NCBI RefSeq assembly: GCF_026130165.1
Contig: NZ_JAIHOM010000015.1
Location: 1 to 58,991 of the forward strand
Reading direction: 5' to 3'
DNA from: Spirulina subsalsa FACHB-351
Lineage (GTDB): Bacteria; Cyanobacteriota; Cyanobacteriia; Cyanobacteriales; Spirulinaceae
DNA: 58,991 bases
Under the pieces are notes generated by a model. The model did no database searches. It was not told the origin of the DNA and saw only the letters and a program-made list of their open reading frames with translations. Below, piece after piece: positions 1-9,106 of the stretch (positions are counted from its first letter, which is position 1; every line of letters begins with the position of its first letter). Position numbers and translations under genes: made by a program.

Positions 1-72
1 GGTGGGGCGCGCCCGAATTCACGCATCGGGAGAGATTCCCTCTTGGTTGGTTGGAGAAATCCTGTCAGCTAA
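1..72 (+). pseudogene. Possible C-terminal end of a TnpB-type protein (partial)
   Basis: An open frame enters from the left edge and ends at a TAA at 70-72, about 20 bases before a hairpin of the IS200/IS605 right-end type. The 23 visible residues are basic and Gly/Arg/Ser rich, like the low-complexity tails of cyanobacterial TnpB proteins. Nothing catalytic is inside the window, so the assignment rests on position next to the hairpin and is an inference. Confidence 0.3.
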
Positions 73-91
73 CGGAGACTCGTAGAACGAT

Positions 92-127
92 GAATCCCCC
101 TGCCTTCAGGCGGGGGAGAACGTCAAT
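92..127 (+). mobile_element. IS200/IS605-type right-end hairpin
   Basis: A C5 tract, GCC, a short loop, GGC and a G5 tract form a strong hairpin followed by AGAACGTCAA. Hairpins of this layout mark right ends of cyanobacterial IS200/IS605 (TnpB-type) elements and form the scaffold part of omega RNA. A second, related hairpin sits at the end of the complete element near 4.5 kb. The element's body lies left of the window. Confidence 0.55.
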
Positions 128-131
128 TTCC

Positions 132-1937
132 TCAGCCTAGGTTATATAACTGGGCTTGAGTGTGGAAAAGACGGGCATAGGTGCCATTGTGGGCGATTAG
201 TTGGTCATGGGTGCCAATTTCGCTAATTCTCCCCCCTTCTAAGACGACAATCCGATCGGCGAGTTTAACGGTGGATAGACGATGACTAATTAACAGCGCG
301 GTGGTGTTTTGGGTGAGGTGATGAAATTGCTGTAATACTTCTGCTTCAGCTTGGGGATCGAGGGCGCTGGTGGGTTCGTCTAAGATGAGGAGAGAGGCAG
401 GACGCAGAAAACAACGGGCGATCGCAATTTTTTGCCATTCCCCTACACTTAACTCATTGCCTTCGGCGAATTGGGTGCCTAGGATGGTGTCGTATTTTTG
501 GGGGAGTTGTGCGATCGCCTCCTCAATCCCCGTCGCTTGGGCCACCTGTTCTATCTCTCCCTCAGAGGGAAGACTATCCCAATTCCCCAGTTGGATATTT
601 TCCCGCACCGTTAAATGATATCGCCCAAAATCTTGAAATACCACACTAATTTGTTGTCGTAAATCCCAATAATTCACCGCTCGTAAATCTACCCCATCCC
701 ATAAAATCCTCCCTCCCTTGGGATCGTATAAGCGGCACAACAACTTAACTAAGGTAGTTTTTCCGGCCCCATTTTCCCCCACTAAGGCAATAGTTTCACC
801 CGGTTTAATCTGTAAACTCACATTCTCTAAAACCGGGCGGGAACTATGGGGATAGTGAAACTGTACATTTTCTAACGTAATCCCTCGTTGTAAGGGGATG
901 GGCAAAACTTGAGGATTAGGGGGATTGATCACCCTATTGGGCAAGTTCAAAAAATCATAAAACTGCTCTAAAAATAAGCTATTCTCATACAATGTGCCTA
1001 AACTACGCACAGCATCCTGTAAAACCTGTTGACCCCGTTGAAAAGCTTGGTAATATAACACCAAACTCCCGACAGTTAGCTGATTATTATAGGTTTGATA
1101 AACTAAATAAGTGAGCAGAACAAATAATAAGATTGTAATCAGACTTTGACTCATACTTTCCGCCAGAGAACGCTGGAGTAAAATCCTGCGTTTTTGTTGA
1201 AAAATATCTTGGCGAATCCCTTGATATTTTTGTTTAAAATATCGCCCCAAATTAAATAACCTTAATTCTTTGGCATAGTTTTCCTCAATGAGGATAGAAT
1301 GAAAATAAACCGCTATTCTCTCTTGGGGTAGCCATTTCTTCCACTTTTGATAAAGTTTTTGGGCAAACTTCAAGCGAATGATTAATAATGGAAGACTCAC
1401 CCCTACTAATAACAGTGTGATTTGCCAGTTGACCAACAATAATAAACTAGAGAGTCCAATCAGCGATAAATTGCTTTGCAACAGTGTAATTAAGCTAGTA
1501 AAAATAATGCCCGGACGATAGGGCGCTTCTTGTTGGGTGAGGTGGAGAATATCGTAATATTGAGGATTTTCGTAATATTGCAAATCCACAGTAATCGACT
1601 TATCATGGATTTTGTTCTGTACATAATCCACAATTTTCTGCTGGTGTAATTCGTTTAAATAATGGCTACTAGCCAGTAAAATACTATTGACAAAACTAAC
1701 AAATGATGCTAGGCAAATTAAAATAAAAACCGGGTAAAAATTCCCGACTTGAGAGGACTGTAAACTCAGGACGACTTGATCAATAATCAGTTTGCTGAGG
1801 TAGAGAGCCAGTAAAGGTAACAGCCCTTGTAAAACCACCAATAGCGCGCTAATGATTGTCCAGCTTGGGCTACTATTCCAAACCAAAACTAACGCCTTTT
1901 TGAGCCGTCTAATGTAAAGCAAAATTAGGGCAGGCAA
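132..1937 (-). CDS. ABC exporter half-transporter (fused membrane and ATPase domains)
   Basis: 601 residues in the layout of a type I ABC exporter half-transporter: a membrane domain with about five or six hydrophobic segments over residues 25-330, then an ATP-binding domain from about 350. Visible motifs are Walker A GENGAGKTT near 388, the signature LSVGEWQ near 496 (a variant of LSGGQ), Walker B LLILDEP near 517, and the H-loop in LLISHRLS. It should act as a dimer exporting a substrate that the sequence does not reveal. The gene stands alone and its stop lies directly beside the insertion-sequence end. An upstream unknown gene on the same strand is only 13 bases away, so the two may be cotranscribed. 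Family is certain, substrate unknown. Confidence 0.9.
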   Translation of the reverse strand: MPALILLYIRRLKKALVLVWNSSPSWTIISALLVVLQGLLPLLALYLSKLIIDQVVLSLQSSQVGNFYPVFILICLASFVSFVNSILLASSHYLNELHQQKIVDYVQNKIHDKSITVDLQYYENPQYYDILHLTQQEAPYRPGIIFTSLITLLQSNLSLIGLSSLLLLVNWQITLLLVGVSLPLLIIRLKFAQKLYQKWKKWLPQERIAVYFHSILIEENYAKELRLFNLGRYFKQKYQGIRQDIFQQKRRILLQRSLAESMSQSLITILLFVLLTYLVYQTYNNQLTVGSLVLYYQAFQRGQQVLQDAVRSLGTLYENSLFLEQFYDFLNLPNRVINPPNPQVLPIPLQRGITLENVQFHYPHSSRPVLENVSLQIKPGETIALVGENGAGKTTLVKLLCRLYDPKGGRILWDGVDLRAVNYWDLRQQISVVFQDFGRYHLTVRENIQLGNWDSLPSEGEIEQVAQATGIEEAIAQLPQKYDTILGTQFAEGNELSVGEWQKIAIARCFLRPASLLILDEPTSALDPQAEAEVLQQFHHLTQNTTALLISHRLSTVKLADRIVVLEGGRISEIGTHDQLIAHNGTYARLFHTQAQLYNLG

Positions 1938-1950
1938 AGAGATTTATCAC

Positions 1951-3030
1951 TTAATTAGACTGATAGACTTGAGCATAGAGATCCAACACCCGACGAATAG
2001 CTTTTGTTCGTCGCATTTGATCCATATGGACACATTCCCACTCCGTCACAGCCCGGCCTTCTCGGGAACAGATGCCGAGGAGTCCACTGGCGACATTGCG
2101 GCCCCGTTGTAAGTCGAGTTGTTGATTGCCGTTGACATAAAAAGAAGCCGTGCGCGCCCAGGCCATAGCTTCTGTCCCCTGAAGTCCGGCCCGATAGGCA
2201 ATGGCCAAGGCATAGGGGAATAAACGGGAGTGAATGGGACTGGCTTGATTATACAAATCGGCTGTATTGAGTAAGGCCTCAATATCTTGATCGGGATTAA
2301 TCCCGGCGGCGTTTAAATCGGTTAAGTTGGTGGGTAGTCGTTCAAGGGAACGGGCTAAACACATTTTTTCCGCTAGACTAATATCCCCGCCACTGCGTCC
2401 TTGATCACTACAGGGGCCGAAATTGGTGACACGCTGGCCCCAGGAGAGATTGCCGGGGTCTACATGGCCAAAATAGTTGGGCGTTTGCTCCACATAGAGG
2501 GTGCCTTGTTCGGCGAAAACGCGATAGTTGCCCTCGGCCACCCCAATGGCCAACATCCCCAAGGAAATGGGGGTAGCAAAGAGGCGGGAATGGCGGGTTA
2601 CGCTGTCGTTGATATCAAAGTTCGGGTTACTTTCGAGATCCTCTCCCCCTTGACGATAGGCGGCTTGTTGGTCAGCCGTGGGGGGGGGTGGGGTGTTGCT
2701 CGTGGGTCGATTGGAGTTTTGGGGGGTGGGGGAGTTGGTGGGGGTTTCCTCCCCTTCTGTTTCTAGGGCTTCGTAGTCTTCTGGAGGGCGCAGAGAATCC
2801 AGACGACTCATGGGGAGGGTCGGTAAAGCTGGAATGTTAGCGGTGGGCTGATAGCTTTGGCTGGGGTCGTAGCCTGATGGGAGGAAGTATTCTGGATTGA
2901 TGGCGATCGCACTCCCAGCTGGGGAAGTTGTAGCCGAGTCGAGGGGAACAGAACGCACCATAAACCATGTGCCGCCAATTCCCAATAACCCAAACAAAGC
3001 CATCCGTGCTAACCAAACCCAATAAGACAT
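1951..3030 (-). CDS. Cyanobacterial conserved protein with N-terminal membrane anchor
   Basis: 359 residues that I cannot place in a named family. Residues 7-25 form one hydrophobic segment, probably an anchor or uncleaved signal. A Pro/Ser/Thr/Glu-rich linker (about 85-125) leads to a soluble domain of about 230 residues with several conserved-looking Trp, Cys and Arg positions (WGQRVTNFGPC, GICSREGRAVTEWECVHMDQMRR). The three Cys in the soluble part may form a disulfide outside the membrane. It lies 13 bases upstream of the ABC exporter gene on the same strand. The ATG at 3030 precedes the hydrophobic segment naturally. Function unknown. Confidence 0.7.
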   Translation of the reverse strand: MSYWVWLARMALFGLLGIGGTWFMVRSVPLDSATTSPAGSAIAINPEYFLPSGYDPSQSYQPTANIPALPTLPMSRLDSLRPPEDYEALETEGEETPTNSPTPQNSNRPTSNTPPPPTADQQAAYRQGGEDLESNPNFDINDSVTRHSRLFATPISLGMLAIGVAEGNYRVFAEQGTLYVEQTPNYFGHVDPGNLSWGQRVTNFGPCSDQGRSGGDISLAEKMCLARSLERLPTNLTDLNAAGINPDQDIEALLNTADLYNQASPIHSRLFPYALAIAYRAGLQGTEAMAWARTASFYVNGNQQLDLQRGRNVASGLLGICSREGRAVTEWECVHMDQMRRTKAIRRVLDLYAQVYQSN

Positions 3031-3202
3031 AGTGATTTTTTGCAGAATTACACCAACGAAACAAGATACTTAAATTGCTGATTGACCATTTTATTGTTTT
3101 GTAAATCACCCTGATGGGCTTGTGGGCTGTTTTCCCGGCAAGCCTGATGCCAAATTTTAGTTTATGTCATACTGTAACAGATGTTTAACAAAATGTTGCG
3201 GA

Positions 3203-4533
3203 ATTCCCCTTCCTCGCTTGCAGGGAGAGGGGATGAATAGCAACCAATAAACCAACTGAGCGATCGCGAATCCTCGGATGAGCAGCTACAATGTGATCGG
3301 CAACAGCAAATAACCATAATGTATAAGGCATACAAGTATCGCATCTACCCGACCGACGACCAAAAAGCCTCTCTCGCCAAGGCCTTTGGATGCTGTCGTT
3401 GGTATTGGAATTTTGCACTCAACCTATGCCAAGAAACCTATCTCAAGACAGGCAAAGGATTATCTCGTAGATATATCCAGAGTCTGTTACCAGGGTTAAA
3501 AAAGGAATACCCTTGGCTAACGGATGCCTATTCCCAGTCCTTGCAAGTTGTTGCTCTCAATCTTTCCACTGCCTACAAAAACTTCTTTGAGAAGCGGGCG
3601 CAATTGCCCCGTTTCAAGTCAAAGCATGGTCGGCAGTCCTTAAGTTATCCCGCCAACGTTAAGTTTGAGGGAGACTATATCAAACTACCGGGGAAGATTG
3701 GGCTAGTCTACTGCCATCGTCATCGAGAATTTGAAGGGACAATCAAAACTGTCACTGTCTCCCAGAATTCTGATGGCAAATACTATGCTTCGGTATTGGT
3801 GGATGATGGGCAAGAAACTCCCAGTCAGTCTACCGAAGGTAAAGCGGTTGGCATTGACGTTGGATTGACTCATTTCGCCATTACCAGTGATGGGTCAAAG
3901 TATGATAATCCCCGTCATTTCGCCAAACATCACCGTAACCTTAAACGCCAACAACAAAAACTATCCCGGAAGCAAAAGGGGAGTCAGAATAGAACTAAAG
4001 CGAAACAAAAAGTAGCTAAGGTTTATAGCAAGACGGCCCGTTGCCGTGAAGACTTTCTACACAAACTATCCCGCAAGATAGTCAACGAAAACCAAGTTAT
4101 TGCTGTAGAGAATCTGAATGTGAAAGGGATGGTAAGAAACCACAAACTAGCCAAGGCAATTAGTGATGTGGGCTGGGGAATGTTCACCACAATGCTTAAA
4201 TATAAAGCGGAGTGGGAAGGAAAAACCTATATTGAGGTTGACCGTTTCTTTGCCTCCTCTAAAACCTGTCACCTTTGCCTCAACCGAGTAGAGAGTTTGC
4301 CGTTAGATATGCGTCAATGGCAATGTCAACATTGTGGGACTTGCCACGATCGAGATATCAATGCGGCCCAAAATATCAGAAATGAAGCCTTGCGGATATT
4401 GTCGTTGGGAACCAGCGATACTGCCTGGGGAGGGAGTGTAAGACAACCTGGCAAAACATCGGTTTTGTTAGATGCAGTTCCCGTTGAATCAGGAAGCCCC
4501 ATCCTCGCCAACGGCAGGGTGGGGTAGTTCACG
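3203..4533 (+). mobile_element. TnpB-only IS200/IS605 (IS1341-type) insertion sequence
   Basis: One tnpB gene is flanked by two end hairpins: a left one at 3206-3232 (CCCCTTCCT ... AGGGAGAGGGG) and a right one at 4497-4524 (CCCCATCC ... GGGTGGGG), which overlaps the tnpB stop codon. No TnpA (Y1 transposase) is present, so the element would depend on a TnpA supplied in trans. The right end and tnpB 3' part should encode the omega RNA scaffold. The exact element borders are approximate because no empty site is available for comparison. Confidence 0.7.
3319..4527 (+). CDS. tnpB: RNA-guided endonuclease TnpB
   Basis: 402 residues, full length for the family. TnpB is an RuvC-type nuclease guided by an omega RNA made from the element's right end; it cuts DNA at the donor site and favours retention of the element. 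The three RuvC segments are visible: Asp180 in GIDVGL, Glu264 in AVENLNV, and the C-terminal Asp in CHDRDINAA (344/346). The zinc finger is intact with Cys317/Cys320 and Cys336/Cys339. The N-terminal part has the usual helix-turn-helix-like start (YKYRIYPTDDQK). The ATG at 3319 fits this conserved start. There is no frameshift, so the protein may be active. Confidence 0.93.
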   Translation: MYKAYKYRIYPTDDQKASLAKAFGCCRWYWNFALNLCQETYLKTGKGLSRRYIQSLLPGLKKEYPWLTDAYSQSLQVVALNLSTAYKNFFEKRAQLPRFKSKHGRQSLSYPANVKFEGDYIKLPGKIGLVYCHRHREFEGTIKTVTVSQNSDGKYYASVLVDDGQETPSQSTEGKAVGIDVGLTHFAITSDGSKYDNPRHFAKHHRNLKRQQQKLSRKQKGSQNRTKAKQKVAKVYSKTARCREDFLHKLSRKIVNENQVIAVENLNVKGMVRNHKLAKAISDVGWGMFTTMLKYKAEWEGKTYIEVDRFFASSKTCHLCLNRVESLPLDMRQWQCQHCGTCHDRDINAAQNIRNEALRILSLGTSDTAWGGSVRQPGKTSVLLDAVPVESGSPILANGRVG

Positions 4534-4614
4534 TTTAGTCAAAAAAACCTGTGACCTTCGAGGTCTAACAGCCCCCTGTATGGGGGGGGTAAACCTGTTA
4601 TCGTCTGAGGAATT

Positions 4615-6330
4615 ATGCAGATTTTCCAACGTTTTCGTTTCCCGGTGATCCTTCGACGCTTGAAAGGAAGCTTTTTCCTCTTGCTCTTTACTCTCACCTT
4701 GGTGTTGACTGGGGTGGGAATGCCCAGTGCGATCGCCCAACTCCCCCTAGAACGCCTAACGACTCAATTTCCCGAAGTTTTCACCCAAATCAGTGACGAG
4801 GAAACTGTCCGCTTGGCTTGGATTCGCCTCGACGGTCGTCCCCTCTTTCAAATTGCCGAGGGTAGCACCCCCCTCGCCCAACGTCAGCGCGCCATTCAAC
4901 ACAACCTGCGCCTCATTTTAGAAGACTATCTCAGTCAAAACGACCCCCAGCTACAAATCGCCATTCGCCCTCAACAAGACACCTCAGACTCCCTCAACGT
5001 TCCCTACGAATCCCAAACCATCATTATTGAGGTTAACAACCAGGAACTAGCTAAAATTCTGCCCCAAGATGCCAGACAGCAATATAGTGACCCCCTATCC
5101 TATGCCGAAACCATTCGGAGCGCCCTGCTTGATGCCCTTCCTCGTGCCAGACGAGAACGAGAAGCCCAGTCCTTACAACAACAACTCTGGCGCGCTTTCG
5201 CCATCCTGGGTCTGACAGTTGCCCTCAGTTTTGCCGTCCATCATCTCAATCAACGCCTGCCCCATTTACGTCCGATTCAACAGCCTAACGCTGATACCCC
5301 CATCACCACCCAACTCACTCGGCAACGACAGGACAACCTGAAGGCCGTGCAGAAAATTCTCGGACGACTCGCTCAAGTTCTCCTGTGGGGGGTTTCTGGA
5401 CTATTGTTGCTTTCCCTCTTCCCCTATACTCGTGGGGTTCAGGTCTGGCTGACTAGCCAACTGCGGATTTATTTCTTCGTCAGTCTGATTATCCTGTTGA
5501 CCTATGTTGCCATTCGTTTGGCCTATATTCTCATTGACCGCTTTATTGAAACCTTTGTCATTAGCGCTCAATTAATCCCCCGACGAGATCAACGGATGAA
5601 TCAGCGTGTTTCCACCATTTCCGGCGTAACCAAGGGGATTACGACCATTGTGGTGAGTATTATCGGCATTTTCGCCATTTTGATTCAATTAGGGGTAAAT
5701 ATTGGTCCACTGGTTGCTGGGGCTGGGTTGATCGGGGTTGCCATTTCTTTGGCTTCCCAAAACTTAATTAAAGACGCTATCAACGGGTTTCTAATTTTGG
5801 TTGAAGATCAGTACGCTGTGGGGGATGTGATTGGGGTGGGATCTGTGGCGGGTATGGTGGAAAAAATCACCCTGCGCATTACTCAACTCCGAGATACGGA
5901 ACAGCGCTTGATTACGATTCCTAATAGTGAAATCCGCATTGTTTCTAATCTCTCTAGTCGTCATTCCCAAGCGGATATTAAAATCCCGGTGGCCTATAGT
6001 GCTAATGTTGACCAAGCCCTAGAGATTGTGAAACAAACCAGTTGGGGGATGCGTAATGATCCAGACTGGCAAAGCTGTATTCTCTCGGATCCGTTAATTT
6101 TAGGGCTGGATGAGTTCACGATTCAGGGCATGATTATTCGGGTGTGGATGCGCACTGAACCCCTGCAACAGTGGAATGTGGCCCGGGAGTTTCGACGACG
6201 GATTAAACAGGAATTAGATCGGGCGGGGATTCCTTTAATGGTGTCTCAGTACGAGTTTTTAAACCGTGAGGGGAGTTCTGAGGGGATGAGTGCGATCGCC
6301 GGATTTAACAATCATCACGGTTCAGATTAG
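4615..6330 (+). CDS. MscS-family mechanosensitive ion channel
   Basis: 571 residues. A hydrophobic N-terminal segment (about 20-42, ending near AIAQ) looks like a signal peptide. An external region follows to about 190, then four or five membrane segments between 195 and 385. The MscS pore helix and start of the beta domain are clear: the Gly/Ala-rich stretch GAGLIGVAISLASQNLIKD and ILVEDQYAVGDVIGVG. The C-terminal alpha/beta part follows. Such channels open on membrane tension and release solutes during osmotic downshock. The ATG at 4615 follows the end of the tnpB element by under 100 bases, so the promoter region may have been changed by the insertion. Confidence 0.9.
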   Translation: MQIFQRFRFPVILRRLKGSFFLLLFTLTLVLTGVGMPSAIAQLPLERLTTQFPEVFTQISDEETVRLAWIRLDGRPLFQIAEGSTPLAQRQRAIQHNLRLILEDYLSQNDPQLQIAIRPQQDTSDSLNVPYESQTIIIEVNNQELAKILPQDARQQYSDPLSYAETIRSALLDALPRARREREAQSLQQQLWRAFAILGLTVALSFAVHHLNQRLPHLRPIQQPNADTPITTQLTRQRQDNLKAVQKILGRLAQVLLWGVSGLLLLSLFPYTRGVQVWLTSQLRIYFFVSLIILLTYVAIRLAYILIDRFIETFVISAQLIPRRDQRMNQRVSTISGVTKGITTIVVSIIGIFAILIQLGVNIGPLVAGAGLIGVAISLASQNLIKDAINGFLILVEDQYAVGDVIGVGSVAGMVEKITLRITQLRDTEQRLITIPNSEIRIVSNLSSRHSQADIKIPVAYSANVDQALEIVKQTSWGMRNDPDWQSCILSDPLILGLDEFTIQGMIIRVWMRTEPLQQWNVAREFRRRIKQELDRAGIPLMVSQYEFLNREGSSEGMSAIAGFNNHHGSD

Positions 6331-6351
6331 TGTTTTCCAAGTTGATGAGCC

Positions 6352-6383
6352 AAGCTCCCCACGCCTTGGTTGCCGGGGAGTTC
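6352..6383 (+). terminator. GC-rich hairpin after the MscS gene
   Basis: CTCCCC at 6355-6360 pairs with GGGGAG at 6375-6380 around a GC-containing loop, 25 bases after the mscS stop. There is no clear U-run after it. It may be a terminator, or a remnant of an IS200/IS605-type end, whose hairpins look similar. Confidence 0.35.
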
Positions 6384-6477
6384 CAACATTCTTAGCTCCT
6401 GTTGAAATCACTCTGATTCAGCAAATCGTGCTACAACTCACCCAAGTGAGAATTGTAATTTTTAGAGACACAGCACA

Positions 6478-6891
6478 ATGGCGCAATACGAACAGTTACT
6501 GGCAATGGCCGAAGATGAACTGACCCAATACAGCACCGATGCCCGGAAAATCGAGAAACTGCGGCGCAAAATTGCCCTTACCATTCCCTTTGCCCAACAA
6601 CGGGAGATTCAAGCTCGACTGGAGCAAGAACTTCCCCAAAAAGGGAGCGCAGCTTGGGTAGAAAAAGAACGGCAAACCATCGCCCTCCCCTTTTGGGGTG
6701 TAGCTGGATTGGGCTTATTGTTAGGGATTTCCCTCTCTCAGCCCTTTGATTTTATCGCCACCGTGGGCGGCGTTGCGATCGCCTACAGCGTCCAAAAATG
6801 GGGCTGGCGCCTACAAGCCAAACGTCTCCTCCTCACCACCCTCCAAGACATCGAAGCCAAAAGCACCACCCCCTCCACATCAGGAAAGTAA
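6478..6891 (+). CDS. Small membrane protein with N-terminal coiled coil
   Basis: 137 residues, family not recognised. Residues 1-60 are charged and helical with heptad-like spacing (ELTQYSTDARKIEKLRRKIALT, QQREIQARLEQELPQK), suggesting a short coiled coil. Two hydrophobic segments follow (about 70-85 and 90-104, IALPFWGVAGLGLLLG and FIATVGGVAIAYSVQK), then a basic tail. It would be a two-pass membrane protein with a cytoplasmic helical domain. It is followed within 70 bases by the rhomboid gene in the same direction and may share a transcript with it. Confidence 0.65.
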   Translation: MAQYEQLLAMAEDELTQYSTDARKIEKLRRKIALTIPFAQQREIQARLEQELPQKGSAAWVEKERQTIALPFWGVAGLGLLLGISLSQPFDFIATVGGVAIAYSVQKWGWRLQAKRLLLTTLQDIEAKSTTPSTSGK

Positions 6892-6957
6892 AAAACAACC
6901 CAAAAAACAATTGTTATCTTGGAAAAGATACCCTATCTTTTCGAGCTAACCATCATC

Positions 6958-7608
6958 ATGACTCATCCTGAAGAACCCTCCATTAGCAGTATCGTTAAAC
7001 AACAAATCGGCATTTTAGCCACCTTTGTCATCATCTTCTGGGCTATCGAGATCATCAACGTCTCAGGCCTCAGTTGTCTCGTCGGCAATACGGGTGCAGT
7101 AGGACGCTGTGCAACAAGACTCATCGGCAGTTGTAACCTCATTCGTTTCGGCATTATTCCCCATAATCTCATCGGATTACGGGGCGTTTTATTGGCTCCC
7201 TTTATTCACGGAGGATTCCCTCACTTAATCGCCAACACCATCCCCTTTATCGTCCTAGGATGGTTAGTCATGTTACAAGAAACCCGCGATTTTTGGATTG
7301 TTACCGCCTTTACTATGGTCGTCGGTGGCTTAGGCACTTGGGTCTTCGGAATGCCCTGTTCCTTCCATATCGGGGCCAGTATTTTAATTTACGGTTACTT
7401 AGGCTTTCTCCTTTTCCGAGGCTATTATGAGCGCAACTTTATGTCTATTTTGCTCTCTATTGTCGTTTTTTCCCTTTACGGGGGCGTAATTTGGGGGGTT
7501 TTACCCACTCAACCCGGAGTATCTTGGCAAGGCCATTTATTTGGCTTGATTGGGGGGATTCTCGCCGCCAAATATATCGGCAAAGCCAGACGTGCCTTGA
7601 ACGATTGA
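6958..7608 (+). CDS. Rhomboid-family intramembrane serine protease
   Basis: 216 residues from the ATG at 6958, chosen over an in-frame upstream start at 6919 because MTHPEEP begins a normal soluble leader. Rhomboids cleave membrane-spanning substrates within the bilayer using a Ser-His dyad. The HGGFPHLIANT motif (H, H and N of the oxyanion region), the serine in FHIGASILIYGYLG and the histidine in SWQGHLFGLIGG are all present. The usual GxSG is GASI here, so the glycine after serine is replaced; the nucleophile itself is kept. Six hydrophobic segments are visible. Substrate unknown. Confidence 0.88.
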   Translation: MTHPEEPSISSIVKQQIGILATFVIIFWAIEIINVSGLSCLVGNTGAVGRCATRLIGSCNLIRFGIIPHNLIGLRGVLLAPFIHGGFPHLIANTIPFIVLGWLVMLQETRDFWIVTAFTMVVGGLGTWVFGMPCSFHIGASILIYGYLGFLLFRGYYERNFMSILLSIVVFSLYGGVIWGVLPTQPGVSWQGHLFGLIGGILAAKYIGKARRALND

Positions 7609-7672
7609 CACTTTGAGCGAATTTGCGTCAAGATAAGCAATAGAAGTAAATTTTTGTAAAGGCGAATACTGG

Positions 7673-8308
7673 ATGTCGTTTGAATTATTATCACTGGAAA
7701 ACATCCAAGAGATTGCAGATCACTACGGTTATTGGGCAGTATTTGGTGGCATTGCCCTAGAAAATACAGGCATTCCCCTACCCGGTGAAACCATTACCCT
7801 TGTTGGTGGTTTTTTAGCGGGCAGTGGTGAACTCAATTATTGGTGGGTATTAGCCAGTGCAATGGGCGGTGCAATTGTAGGCGATAATTTTGGCTACTGG
7901 ATTGGCAAATTTGGCGGGTGGCCTCTCTTAAAACGTCTTGGTCGTTTATTTCGCATCTCAGAACACCAATTAGAGAAAGCTAAAGCCCAGTTTAGTCAGA
8001 ATGCCGGACGGGCTGTTTTTTTCGGACGCTTTGTGGCACTGTTGCGGATTTTCGCCGGACCGATGGCAGGCATTGCCCAGATGCCCTATCCTCAGTTTTT
8101 ATTGTATAACTCCGGCGGGGCAGCCCTTTGGGCTTCCGTCATGGTGACATTATCCTTTTTTATTGGTCGAGTAGTTCCCCTCACTCAAATGGTGTCCTGG
8201 GTGGCTGATTTTGGCATTGTAGTATTAGTGGGGATTGTGGGCTGGGTGATTATTTCCCTATTGTTGGAGTCAAGAAAAAATCGCTTAGAATCCTCACCAT
8301 TAGAGTGA
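7673..8308 (+). CDS. DedA-family membrane protein
   Basis: 211 residues with the DedA/SNARE-associated pattern: an amphipathic N-terminus, a re-entrant motif ENTGIPLPGETITLVGGFLAG, a glycine-rich segment GAIVGDNFGYWIGK, and the second motif FFGRFVALLRIFAGPMAGIAQM with the conserved arginines. DedA proteins are half-transporter-like membrane proteins; some members flip undecaprenyl phosphate or phosphatidylserine/ethanolamine lipids. The ATG at 7673 lies 64 bases after the rhomboid stop. Exact lipid or ion substrate cannot be read from sequence. Confidence 0.88.
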   Translation: MSFELLSLENIQEIADHYGYWAVFGGIALENTGIPLPGETITLVGGFLAGSGELNYWWVLASAMGGAIVGDNFGYWIGKFGGWPLLKRLGRLFRISEHQLEKAKAQFSQNAGRAVFFGRFVALLRIFAGPMAGIAQMPYPQFLLYNSGGAALWASVMVTLSFFIGRVVPLTQMVSWVADFGIVVLVGIVGWVIISLLLESRKNRLESSPLE

Positions 8309-8737
8309 CCGACTCCCAAAGTTGAATCCTGTCCATTCGTTACACCCTCCCGACGCTGACTGCAACGGTACAGCGCGGGCTTCCCCACATCACTATGAGG
8401 CTTTCCTGATTCTACAAAAGGCCCTAGACATCTTGTTAGGGCTTGCTGAATAACTCGGGGAGTCGGGGAGCAGGGGAGAGGGTTAGATATTGCCCGACAA
8501 GAAATCGAAAATAAACATAGCAAAAGCAGCAACTGGATTAGACTTGCGTTGAACTTCCTCGTGTCGTTGAGACTGGCTAGAGGCTAACCGCACTTAGGAG
8601 TACAGGCTTCACACTCTCTGCGGGCTAATTAGAGGATGTTATCGCGTTCTGAATCAGTTGCTGCCCTTGCGTTCGTCGAGACAGATATGAAGGGTAACAG
8701 CTTTTTTACCTCTCTATGCTATTTGGACTCGAACTTG

Positions 8738-8832
8738 GCTGTTTTATCTGCCAGGGAAGCTTGATTAGCTTCAATTACTAATGTAGGAGAGTTAACTGGA
8801 AAAAACAAGGGTTTGTTACTAAAGTTAACTAA
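8738..8832 (-). pseudogene. Decayed copy of a duplicated small coding sequence
   Basis: The minus strand here reads NFSNKPLFFPVNSPTLVIEA and then NQASLADKTAK before a stop. This matches the small ORF at 9107-9304 over about 30 residues (NFSNKNLCF..., IEAIKASLADKTAK). The frame has no ATG, GTG or TTG at the equivalent start position, so this copy looks dead. No family is recognised. Confidence 0.4.
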
Positions 8833-9106
8833 AAAAATCAGACCGGATGAACCCTAAAAATTTATTTTAAAACTAACTTAACTATGATGCTTTACCCAGA
8901 CATAACCCCAAAAAATTCCAAGCAAAAGCGGTAACTACATAGACTTGCTCAACCTTTCTCCTCATCTTTAGTGACTGAATGGAGTGGGTACAGATTTCAT
9001 AAATCCAAGTTTACGAATCTAGCCCATTGCTCCCTTCTGCTAGGTGGGGAAATCAAAGCTTTCTTCTGAGTTACCGCTTTTACCGTTCAACGAGACAGAT
9101 ATGATT

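Noticed and set aside
2401-2766. Plus-strand frame inside the unknown minus-strand gene
   Set aside because: Gly-rich low-complexity product on the opposite strand of a better-supported gene; a shadow frame.
8185-8532. Minus-strand frame crossing the DedA 3' end
   Set aside because: It is antisense to DedA for a third of its length and continues into repeat-like spacer; no protein features.
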